Source: Deltaproteobacteria bacterium (lineage in GTDB: Bacteria; Desulfobacterota; Dissulfuribacteria; Dissulfuribacterales; S140-46). Taken from it: 6,996 bases of DNA. The notes beneath the pieces are model-generated. The model was not told the origin of the DNA and searched no databases. It worked only from the letters and a program-made list of their open reading frames with translations. Below are positions 1 through 6,185 of this stretch, piece by piece (the stretch's first letter is position 1; each line of letters opens with the position of its first letter). Position numbers and translations under genes: made by a program. The DNA is taken from assembly GCA_015491585.1 (NCBI GenBank), contig WFVQ01000197.1, forward strand, positions 1 through 6,996, read 5' to 3'.

Positions 1-263
1 AAAGACCATAAAATTGAATTTTATATTTTCGAAAATTTCAAATAAAATAATCCGTGCGTCTGAAATGTCAATACTTAGTCAAAAGGCCACAATAAAAGAC
101 AGCTTTCTGTAAAAGAAGGCCATCCTTTCCAGATCGTTTCCATTTCAGCCTCATAAACAACAAAGCTGGGTGGATAAAACGAAAATTGAACTTTTCAAGG
201 AGAAGAGACCACTAAAAAACCGAGACTACGATGATCCAAAATATCTCGAAGGAGGTATGGAAG
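1..263 (+). promoter_or_regulatory. AT-rich upstream region of the CARDB protein gene
   Basis: This stretch is much richer in A and T than the rest of the window and holds no convincing gene. It probably carries the promoter of the downstream secreted-protein gene, but I could not assign a well-spaced -35/-10 pair. TTGAAT at 14-19 and TAAAAT at 43-48 are suggestive but too far apart. A perfect 12-bp palindrome, ATTTTCGAAAAT, lies at 25-36. A similar motif, AAAATTGAA followed by a T-run, occurs at 10-22 and again near 182-195. The reading frame opening with GTG at 170 runs into the CARDB gene out of frame and looks like a shadow. Confidence 0.45.
249..256 (+). promoter_or_regulatory. Perfect Shine-Dalgarno deciding the CARDB gene start
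   Basis: AAGGAGGT is fully complementary to the usual 16S anti-Shine-Dalgarno core. It sits about 8 nt before the in-frame ATG at 264. It selects that codon over the in-frame ATG at 231, which would add 11 residues ahead of the signal peptide. It also disfavours the out-of-frame ATG at 257, which touches the site. Confidence 0.8.
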
Positions 264-1136
264 ATGAGAGCAACAGGTATCATCAACCCCATCTGTATGG
301 TGGCACTGTCTCTGTTGGTGGCCATCTCTCTGACAGGAGCGGCATTGGCAGGCTCTTCCTCGGGGAGCGCGGCCCAGCCTACCCCCCGCTCCTACCCTGT
401 CAAGGGCGACTGGCGCAATCTGAGCAAGCTGAAGCCCGACCTTACCATTCAGAAGATAACCATAACCCCGTCCAACCCCACTACAAAGGGCGTCATCCAC
501 ATATCGGCCTTCGTCCTCAACCGCGGGCCGGTAGCGGCAGGGCCATTCCAGGCTCAGCTCTGGATAGGTGGTTCATCCACTCCAGAGGTCTTCAACATAA
601 AGGGACTGGCTCCGGGCAAAAGCTATGAAATACGCTGGAACGGCAGGCTCTCGCGGCCCCTCGCATACAGGGTTAGGGCTGTGGCCGACAGCGCCCACCA
701 GGTGAAAGAATCCAACGAGGCCAACAACAGCCTATCCAAGGACTTTGTGGTCAAGGAACCGCCGCTGGTCCACGTGACCTCGGCCAGATGGAAGCCCATC
801 AAGGAGGGCAACAAGACCAAGATGCGTATCACCGTCTTCTTCAGCGGCCCTGTGGACCGCTCTTCAATCACCGACGTCAGTGTCTTCAGATTCTACTCCT
901 ACTGTCGCAGGGGAAACAAGGTGGTGAGGGGCCATATCACCTGGCAGTCCAACACAGTCATGCAGTGGACCTCCTACGACGATACGGACCAGTTCTTGTG
1001 TTTTGACCCTGATGCAGTTTTTGGGATCACCATAGATGGTGGACGGGCCAAAGATCAATATGGACGCCCCTTGGACGGCGACAACGACGGCCGGCCAGGC
1101 GGGACCTATGGTGAGGACTTCACCTGGATAGGATAG
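264..1136 (+). CDS. Secreted CARDB domain protein with C-terminal Ig-like domain
   Basis: This encodes 290 residues from the ATG chosen by the strong Shine-Dalgarno. Residues 1-29 form a Sec signal peptide: Arg2, a hydrophobic core around residues 10-25, and a likely cut after Ala-Leu-Ala29. A Ser/Pro-rich linker follows. Residues about 57-164 are a CARDB-type adhesion module, shown by its PDLTI opening, the NRGP turn, the LAPGKSYEI strand and the closing KESNEANNS signature. Residues about 167-290 resemble a bacterial Ig-like (Big_5/SbsA-like) domain. It has an FSGPVD strand and ends in DGDNDGRPGG before a final aromatic strand; that Asp-rich loop could bind calcium. Two cysteines (in SYCRR and LCFDP) might form a disulfide. 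No membrane anchor, sortase motif or PEP-CTERM tail is visible, so a free or loosely attached extracytoplasmic protein is inferred. The ligand is unknown. It is convergent with the oxidoreductase operon and shows no functional tie to it. Confidence 0.85.
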   Translation: MRATGIINPICMVALSLLVAISLTGAALAGSSSGSAAQPTPRSYPVKGDWRNLSKLKPDLTIQKITITPSNPTTKGVIHISAFVLNRGPVAAGPFQAQLWIGGSSTPEVFNIKGLAPGKSYEIRWNGRLSRPLAYRVRAVADSAHQVKESNEANNSLSKDFVVKEPPLVHVTSARWKPIKEGNKTKMRITVFFSGPVDRSSITDVSVFRFYSYCRRGNKVVRGHITWQSNTVMQWTSYDDTDQFLCFDPDAVFGITIDGGRAKDQYGRPLDGDNDGRPGGTYGEDFTWIG

Positions 1137-1160
1137 CAGCACCGGCAACAGCCTAACAAA

Positions 1161-1200
1161 AGGGACGGGCCGCCGGAGGGAGAGAGCGCGGCCCGTCCCT
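1161..1200 (-). terminator. Strong intrinsic terminator of the minus-strand operon
   Basis: A perfect 13-bp stem pairs AGGGACGGGCCGC (1161-1173) with GCGGCCCGTCCCT (1188-1200) around a 14-nt loop. Read on the minus strand it is followed by TTTTGTT, and it begins 5 nt after the ferredoxin gene's stop codon, so it is a classic rho-independent terminator for that operon. Read on the plus strand, the same stem lies 24 nt after the CARDB stop but is followed by GCCCTCTATATCT. That has no T-run, so termination of the CARDB transcript here would be less efficient. Confidence 0.85.
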
Positions 1201-1205
1201 GCCCT

Positions 1206-1661
1206 CTATATCTCCTCAAGCCTGACGAACTTGAGGGCATGAGTGGTACACTTGGTTACGCACGCCGGTTTCAGCCCCTGGTCGAGCCTGTCCATGCAAT
1301 AGTCGCACTTTACCGCCTTGCCGGTGTCGGGGTTGAACTGCGGTATATGCCACGGGCAGGCGCCGGCGCAAGCCATACAGCCGATGCAGGTCTCGTAGTC
1401 CACGAACACTATCCCGTCTTCACGCTTCTGCATGGCCCCGGTGGGGCACACCCTCACACAAAATGGGTCCTCGCAGTGGTAGCACGACCGGAAGCGGTAC
1501 TCGGTCTTGGGCACCCCCCTGACCGGCTTCAGCGGTTCGTGGGTGATCTCGCAGAGGATGGGACCTACCGGCAGCCCCTTGTTGGCCTTGCAGTGGACCT
1601 CGCAGCCGTGACAGCCTATGCACCTCTTGGAGTTGAGATAGATTGTGTACTTGTTCATCAT
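1206..1661 (-). CDS. Four-cluster [4Fe-4S] ferredoxin subunit of a molybdoenzyme (DmsB/PhsB/PsrB type)
   Basis: This 151-residue protein is the electron-transfer partner of the molybdopterin oxidoreductase encoded just upstream. It carries sixteen cysteines in the four-group pattern of CISM beta subunits: C14/17/20/24, C60/63/68/72 (followed by PTG), C92/95/98/102 (followed by PW), and C119/122/134/138. This predicts four [4Fe-4S] clusters passing electrons between the catalytic subunit and a membrane or soluble partner. It is on the short side for the family (often 180-230 residues), with little sequence outside the cluster loops and no twin-arginine signal. The start is one of two adjacent ATG codons. 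The first overlaps the upstream stop as ATGA and has GGAGG 8 nt before it, which implies translational coupling. An open frame extends further upstream in the same phase, but it lies inside the molybdoenzyme gene and is a shadow. This is the last gene of the operon. The family call is firm; the physiological donor or acceptor is not known. Confidence 0.9.
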   Translation of the reverse strand: MMNKYTIYLNSKRCIGCHGCEVHCKANKGLPVGPILCEITHEPLKPVRGVPKTEYRFRSCYHCEDPFCVRVCPTGAMQKREDGIVFVDYETCIGCMACAGACPWHIPQFNPDTGKAVKCDYCMDRLDQGLKPACVTKCTTHALKFVRLEEI

Positions 1662-3772
1662 AGCTCCACCCTCCTCTTGGGATTGCGGGGGCTCTTCCGT
1701 ACGGTTACGAACTTCTCGCATAGGCACAGCCCGCCGCCTGCCGGGTCCATGCTCAACAAGAGCCCTTCCTGGAGCTTCTGGTCCGCCATACCAGCGTGGT
1801 AGGCCCTGGATTGAAGAGGCACCTGCCTCCCGAATCCATGAACTGTATAGACCGCCTCGGGATGGATGAAGTCGGTGACATGGGCCTTTACCGTGGCCTT
1901 GACCGAATCGGCCATCACGTCCACGAGGTCGCCCTGGGATATACCCAGCTTCTGCGCAGCCCTCCAGTTGATCCAAAGGGTGTTCTCAGGCATGAGCTCG
2001 TTGAGGAGAGGATTGTTGATGGTGTGGCTGTGGGCGTGCACAGGCGCCCTTCCGAATATGAGCCTGAACTGGCCCTTGGGTGGATGGAGCGGACTCTCAT
2101 ACGGCTTGAAAGAGGGCAGCCCCACCTCCTCCAGCTTGCTACTCACCAGCTCTATCTTCCCGGAAGGGGTCTTGAACTTCCCCTCCAGGTTATCCCTGTC
2201 GTACATCACAGGTTTATCAGCCAGGGGTACGAAGCCCTTTTCATCGAAGTCCTCGATCTTGTATCCGGTAGGCTCCAACTGCCACTCCCACAGCTCCTCG
2301 ATGGTGTTGTATGGGAAGTATTGTCCCACCCCGAGCCTGTCGGCGAGGAGCTTGAATATCTCCCAGCATGGCTTGGTGTTGTACTTGGGCGGCACGGCCT
2401 GGCGCCGGACTATGAACCTGGGCTTCGGGCCCTTCTGGGTGGCTATCATGGAGTCGCGCTCCAGATAGATGGATTCCGGAAGGATCACGTCGCTGTACCA
2501 GCCGAACTCGCTGTAGTGGGCATCGATGGAGACCAGGAGATCGCAGTTGTCCAGGGCCTCCTTCTGGGCCTGAATGTCAGGGAAACAGGTGAAGGGATCG
2601 TGGCGGTAACAAATCAGGGCCTTCACCGGATAAGGATCTTCCGTGATCATGGCGTCGTAGAAGAGGTGAAACAGCCCAGGCCCCTTGTCGAAATGCTTGT
2701 AGCGCCATCCGACGCCATCCGCCCTCTTCTCCTCGGGCTTGGGGATGTTGGCGTCGAGGCTCCTTAACCCCTTCTTGCCACAGTCGCCAGGCCCCTTTGC
2801 GAAGATCTGGCCGCCCTCGGTCTCCACGTTGCCCATGAGCACGTTGAGGATGTGGAGGGCACGGCTGGCGTAGAAGGAATCCTTGTATCTCGACAACATC
2901 CATCCTGGATGAAAGATAACCTTGGGCCGCTGTTCCCCGATCTCGTCAACGAAATCGAGGATCTTCTTCGCCTTGACACCGCACTCCTTTGCGGCCCATT
3001 CCGGCGTGTACTGCTCCACGAACTCGGCGAGCTTGTCGAAGCCCACGCAATATTTCTCGACAAACTCCTTGTCGTAGGCCCCGCTCTTGATTACCTGGTG
3101 GATCATCCCCAGGAGCAGGGCATAGTCCGTGCCCGGACGCACCTGGAAGAACCTGGTGGCCTTGATCCCGGTGAGGGTCTGTCTCACGTCCACGTAGGTG
3201 AGGCTGCCGCCTGCGTCCAGCATGTCCATCACCTGGTTCACCTCGGCCACCCTCAGCGACGAGAGGATGTTTCTGCCAAACAGCACCAGGTGCTTGGCGT
3301 TCTTGATGTCATAGACGAATCCCTTCCTTCCCAGGCCATAGACCGACAGGCTGGCGTGGTGGACGTTCCTGCCGCAAGCGCTGTCGTGGTTGGTGAAGTT
3401 GGGGGAGCCCAGGGCGTGGATGAAGGCCTTGAAGAGATCGACGAACGGCCCTCCACGACAGCTCAACACGATGGAACGTGCGCCGTACTTATTTATGATG
3501 TTCTCCAGCTTCTCGCCCACGTAGTCTATGGCCGTCTCCCAGCTCACCGGGTCCCAGCGGCCGGCGCCGCGGCCGCCCCGCCGGATCAGAGGGGTCTGCG
3601 GGCGCTCAGGATCGTTGTAGAGGGCGTTGCCTGCCGATCCCTTGGCGCACAGCGCGCCTCCCAGGATGTGCGGATTACCCTCGATCCACTTGACCTTGTC
3701 GTCTTCCACTTCCACCTTAATGGGACAGCGCACAGAGCACATGCCACACATGCTCCAGACAGTCTTGCTCAT
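1658..3772 (-). CDS. Molybdopterin oxidoreductase catalytic subunit (DMSO reductase/CISM superfamily)
   Basis: This encodes 704 residues, a normal length for a compact family member. The N-terminal [4Fe-4S] site is C9-x2-C12-x3-C16-x25-C42, followed by the conserved Lys44-Gly of the CxKG motif. A WDPVSWETA segment (residues 73-81) matches the family's W-x-x-(V/I)-S-W-(D/E)-x-A motif. Cys133, in SACGRN, is in the expected place for the molybdenum ligand, which points to the cysteine-ligated branch (thiosulfate, polysulfide and tetrathionate reductase or arsenate reductase relatives) rather than serine-ligated DMSO reductases. The molybdopterin dinucleotide-binding C-terminal domain starts near residue 590. 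There is no twin-arginine leader before the cluster, unlike most PhsA/PsrA proteins, so a cytoplasmic location is inferred. Its start overlaps the upstream stop by 4 nt (ATGA), and AAGGAG sits 7 nt before it. The neighbouring TauE/SafE gene makes a sulfur-compound substrate attractive, but the substrate cannot be read from the sequence. Other anaerobic CISM activities remain possible. Confidence 0.9.
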   Translation of the reverse strand: MSKTVWSMCGMCSVRCPIKVEVEDDKVKWIEGNPHILGGALCAKGSAGNALYNDPERPQTPLIRRGGRGAGRWDPVSWETAIDYVGEKLENIINKYGARSIVLSCRGGPFVDLFKAFIHALGSPNFTNHDSACGRNVHHASLSVYGLGRKGFVYDIKNAKHLVLFGRNILSSLRVAEVNQVMDMLDAGGSLTYVDVRQTLTGIKATRFFQVRPGTDYALLLGMIHQVIKSGAYDKEFVEKYCVGFDKLAEFVEQYTPEWAAKECGVKAKKILDFVDEIGEQRPKVIFHPGWMLSRYKDSFYASRALHILNVLMGNVETEGGQIFAKGPGDCGKKGLRSLDANIPKPEEKRADGVGWRYKHFDKGPGLFHLFYDAMITEDPYPVKALICYRHDPFTCFPDIQAQKEALDNCDLLVSIDAHYSEFGWYSDVILPESIYLERDSMIATQKGPKPRFIVRRQAVPPKYNTKPCWEIFKLLADRLGVGQYFPYNTIEELWEWQLEPTGYKIEDFDEKGFVPLADKPVMYDRDNLEGKFKTPSGKIELVSSKLEEVGLPSFKPYESPLHPPKGQFRLIFGRAPVHAHSHTINNPLLNELMPENTLWINWRAAQKLGISQGDLVDVMADSVKATVKAHVTDFIHPEAVYTVHGFGRQVPLQSRAYHAGMADQKLQEGLLLSMDPAGGGLCLCEKFVTVRKSPRNPKRRVEL

Positions 3773-4377
3773 AGCTCAACTCCTTCCTTCACCTTGCCGA
3801 GCATCGCCTTGGAACCATGCCCTTTGCCCAGCCGCCTGGATAGAAATATCACCCCGAGGAAACCCACGAAGAAACAGGCGGGCACCGAGAGCCCTGGCAG
3901 GAAATCCTTCCACGGTAGTTGGACGGCAAAGGGCGAACCGAAACGGGCGATCAGATATTCCCTTGGATAGGCCCAATCGAGCCAGTACAGCGCCAGGAAT
4001 ATCGGTACCAGATAGGTCATGCCGAAGTAGGCGAACTTTTTGGCGATGAACTCGTTATACATCTCGTCGAGCTCCTGGTCGCTGGCCTTGTAGAGCACCT
4101 GTTGCAACTTCCAATCCTTGACCAGCCCGAAGTCGGCCTGTTCTCCCCGACGCGTAGCGAATTCCTGCTGGAAGAGACGCTCCTTCTCATCGACCCTCAG
4201 CAGCCGCTTTATGGCCAGGGATGCCAGACCCACCAGCCCTCCCACCAAGACCACCCTGAGCCCGACCGGCGCTCCGGCCAGGGCCAGGGGCTCCAGGATC
4301 ACCGCCTGGAGCGCCCCAGCCAGCCAGGAGAAGAGGGGGATGCAGATCGCCCCGAAGAGCCAATCCAGTACGGTCAT
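3769..4377 (-). CDS. Small multi-spanning membrane protein, possibly EMC3/TMCO1 (DUF106)-like
   Basis: This 202-residue protein has about four hydrophobic segments, near residues 8-32, 40-60, 115-135 and 158-180. A charged, probably helical cytosolic stretch (about 61-112) lies between the second and third. A membrane helix running into an Arg/Lys- and Glu-rich helical hairpin and then a two-helix membrane hairpin is the layout of the EMC3/TMCO1 (DUF106) branch of the Oxa1/YidC insertase superfamily. The VDEKERLFQQEF stretch after helix 2 and the TYLVPIFLALYWL helix look like that family. The match is by eye and uncertain. The alternative is an unrecognised membrane anchor for the molybdoenzyme; it has no histidine pattern typical of heme-binding NrfD or cytochrome b anchors. 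The ATG is 4 nt after the transporter's stop, with only a weak TAGGG nearby, so coupled translation is likely. The gene ends within the oxidoreductase start codon. Confidence 0.7.
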   Translation of the reverse strand: MTVLDWLFGAICIPLFSWLAGALQAVILEPLALAGAPVGLRVVLVGGLVGLASLAIKRLLRVDEKERLFQQEFATRRGEQADFGLVKDWKLQQVLYKASDQELDEMYNEFIAKKFAYFGMTYLVPIFLALYWLDWAYPREYLIARFGSPFAVQLPWKDFLPGLSVPACFFVGFLGVIFLSRRLGKGHGSKAMLGKVKEGVEL

Positions 4378-4381
4378 GGCC

Positions 4382-6076
4382 CTATCTCAGGAACCACAAA
4401 AGCTTGGTGTACTTCATGAACACGATTATCAGGGCGGTGGCCAGCAGCCTCTTGAGGAAGATTTCCGGAAGCTTCTTCTGGATCTTGGGCCCCACCATTC
4501 CGCCTCCTATTGCACCGACGGCTATGCACACGGCCATGAGCCAATCGGGAGAGTAACCCAGCAGGATGTACTTGGCTATGCCGCCGCACGAGGTTGCGAA
4601 GGTGCCAGCCAGGGCGATGGGCACGGCCAGGTACATTGGATATCCCATAACCGAGGTCATGAAGGGCATGAACATGAAACCTCCGCCCACACCGAAGGAG
4701 GCCGCGATCATACCCATGAGTATGCCGGATATGAGCATGGTTAATGGCCTTGCCACAAAGGTTTCTCCCCAGAACCGCATATCGAACTTGATGATGTTGA
4801 ACTTGTCGAACTCCACCTTGCCCATCTCAGCGGCCTCGCCCGTCTCCTTGGCCTTTTTGACCGCCTCGTTGAACTTCTGGACCACCGCCTTGAGGGCCTT
4901 CTTCTTCTCGATGGTGGAGGGCAGGCTCTCGTGGAAGAGCTTGATCCCTATGAAGAGACAGATTATCCCCAGATAGAACTTGTATGCCTTCATGGGGAGG
5001 TATTTGGCAGAGAAGTTGGGCCCAAGGAAGAAGGCGCCTATGACGATACCGATCGCGAAGAATATGGCCACGGGCCAAGCGAAACGCCTGTCCTTGAAGT
5101 AGTTTATGAGTCCTGTCACCGGTGAGCAGAGGGTGAGGAACAGATTGGTCGGCTTGACCGTGTTGGCGGCATTGACACCCAGCGGCCCCTTGGTGCCGAG
5201 AACGGTGATCTGGAAGGCCGCGGTGAAGAGCCCGCCTGCTGCGCCCATTATCACGAACAGGACTCCAATAAGGAAGGCGCCGAGGAGGACCACCAGGGGA
5301 TTCATGTAGGTGTTGGCGGTCTTGAAGAAGAACCCAGCGGGCTCCACCTTGTATGTGCCTACCTTCTGGCCGTTGACATAAACGGCCATCATGGTATCAG
5401 GCGCGATGTTCTTGTAGGGCTTCATGGTGACCTCGAACTCACCTGTGGCCTTGTCCAGCTTCAGGGTCACCCCCTTGTTCCAGCCCTCCTTCTGCGCTCC
5501 GTAGTCGGTCAGGACCATCCTGGCGTTGCCGCCGCCGATGGGTTTCTCCTTGCTGATGGTGTTGATTCCGAACTTTGTCTCGTGGGTATAGATGAGGAAC
5601 TTCCACTGTTGCTCCGAAGTGACCACTGGAGCAAGGGCCGCCTTGGCATCTTCCGGTATCTCCTCCCACTGTTTGATCTTGTTGACCCTGACGGCGAACT
5701 TGAACGGCGGAAATGCGAAGATCCCCTTCTTCTGGCCCTTGAATACCGACTTAGGCGTGGCCAATACGTCGGGTTTGTTGGTTACTACATAGTAGATAGG
5801 AGGAATCTCGGTGTCGCCAAAGAGCTTCTTGAGTTTCTTGCGCTCCTTATCTCCCAGGGCCAGATCGGCCTTGAACATCTTGTCAGTGCAGATGGTGACG
5901 AAGAGGTCCTGGCCGGGCTCGATCTTGCCCTTCACGGTTATCGGGGATCCGGCCTTGTAAGCTGGCTGGCCAATCTGCGCCTCCAACGCGGCAGCGCTGC
6001 CGGCGCCCAAGGCCATCACGATAGTGACGACACACAACACTCCCACCAAGACGCCCAACTGCTCTCTGACTCTCAT
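4382..6076 (-). CDS. TauE/SafE-family permease with large N-terminal extracytoplasmic domain
   Basis: This encodes 564 residues. The start at 6076 has AAGGAGG 5 nt upstream; a longer open frame to 6160 lacks such a site. Residues 1-30 form a signal peptide (Arg2/Arg4, hydrophobic core, cut near Ala-Ala-Ala30). Residues about 31-250 are a soluble domain that opens with a beta-sandwich-like segment (AYKAGSPITVKGKIEPGQ); I do not recognise the rest. From about residue 259 the two TauE/SafE half-repeats follow. The first has GAAGGLFTAAF near 278-288 and the second FGVGGGFMFMP near 461-471, each leading a bundle of membrane helices. A charged, Lys/Glu-rich stretch of about 50 residues (384-434) separates the halves and is unusual for the family. 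Family members export sulfite, sulfoacetate or other organosulfonates and anions. Here, beside a cysteine-ligated molybdoenzyme, sulfite or a related sulfur oxyanion is a reasonable but unproven substrate. It heads the four-gene group. Confidence 0.88.
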   Translation of the reverse strand: MRVREQLGVLVGVLCVVTIVMALGAGSAAALEAQIGQPAYKAGSPITVKGKIEPGQDLFVTICTDKMFKADLALGDKERKKLKKLFGDTEIPPIYYVVTNKPDVLATPKSVFKGQKKGIFAFPPFKFAVRVNKIKQWEEIPEDAKAALAPVVTSEQQWKFLIYTHETKFGINTISKEKPIGGGNARMVLTDYGAQKEGWNKGVTLKLDKATGEFEVTMKPYKNIAPDTMMAVYVNGQKVGTYKVEPAGFFFKTANTYMNPLVVLLGAFLIGVLFVIMGAAGGLFTAAFQITVLGTKGPLGVNAANTVKPTNLFLTLCSPVTGLINYFKDRRFAWPVAIFFAIGIVIGAFFLGPNFSAKYLPMKAYKFYLGIICLFIGIKLFHESLPSTIEKKKALKAVVQKFNEAVKKAKETGEAAEMGKVEFDKFNIIKFDMRFWGETFVARPLTMLISGILMGMIAASFGVGGGFMFMPFMTSVMGYPMYLAVPIALAGTFATSCGGIAKYILLGYSPDWLMAVCIAVGAIGGGMVGPKIQKKLPEIFLKRLLATALIIVFMKYTKLLWFLR

Positions 6077-6080
6077 GTCA

Positions 6081-6088
6081 TCCTCCTT
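6081..6088 (-). promoter_or_regulatory. Shine-Dalgarno of the TauE/SafE-family gene
   Basis: On the minus strand this reads AAGGAGGA, about 5 nt before the ATG at 6076. The ATG that overlaps the site itself (at 6081) is out of frame. The site supports starting the protein at MRVREQ, directly in front of its signal peptide. Confidence 0.75.
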
Positions 6089-6107
6089 ATCTTGAGGTTT
6101 ACGCTCC

Positions 6108-6154
6108 TCCGGCGCAGTGCGTGGCGGGCTTCTCCGATCCGGCACTGCACCGGA
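6108..6154 (-). promoter_or_regulatory. Long inverted repeat in the leader of the transporter operon
   Basis: The arms 6108-6120 (TCCGGCGCAGTGC) and 6142-6154 (GCACTGCACCGGA) pair at 12 of 13 positions around a 21-nt loop, in the gap between the Rex-like gene and the transporter. In the minus-strand transcript the hairpin ends about 31 nt before the ATG. No T-run follows it, so it is not a typical intrinsic terminator. It could be an mRNA stability or processing hairpin that sets different levels for regulator and operon, or a protein-binding dyad. No convincing promoter is visible in the 109-nt gap, so read-through from the regulator gene is possible. Confidence 0.55.
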
Positions 6155-6185
6155 AACCACAGGCCTCCAACCAGCCGCCCACCTA

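Noticed and set aside
170..628. A GTG-initiated plus-strand frame that overlaps the CARDB gene.
   Set aside because: It has no good Shine-Dalgarno, and it overlaps a frame with a signal peptide, a perfect ribosome site and a recognisable CARDB domain. Its own product is Gly/Arg/His-rich nonsense.
1161..1200. The GC-rich hairpin as an equally good terminator for the plus-strand CARDB gene.
   Set aside because: The plus-strand reading has no T-run after the stem, whereas the minus strand has TTTTGTT. I assign it primarily to the minus-strand operon.
1662..1976. An N-terminal extension of the ferredoxin subunit by about 105 residues.
   Set aside because: The extension lies entirely inside the molybdoenzyme coding sequence and has no family similarity, while the ATG at 1661 has a ribosome site and an ATGA overlap.
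1796..2767. A 323-codon plus-strand open frame antisense to the molybdoenzyme gene.
   Set aside because: Its translation shows no family features, and it lies opposite a gene with clear cluster and ligand motifs. Long antisense frames are expected from the GC-rich third codon positions.
2852..3970. A 372-codon plus-strand open frame antisense to the molybdoenzyme and small membrane protein genes.
   Set aside because: It crosses a gene boundary on the other strand, has low-complexity composition and shows no recognisable domain. It is a shadow frame.
6077..6185. A Rex operator in front of the TauE/SafE-family gene.
   Set aside because: I found no 18-bp TTG-N12-CAA element in this gap. The strong inverted repeat there has unrelated sequence, so direct Rex control of an internal promoter is not supported.
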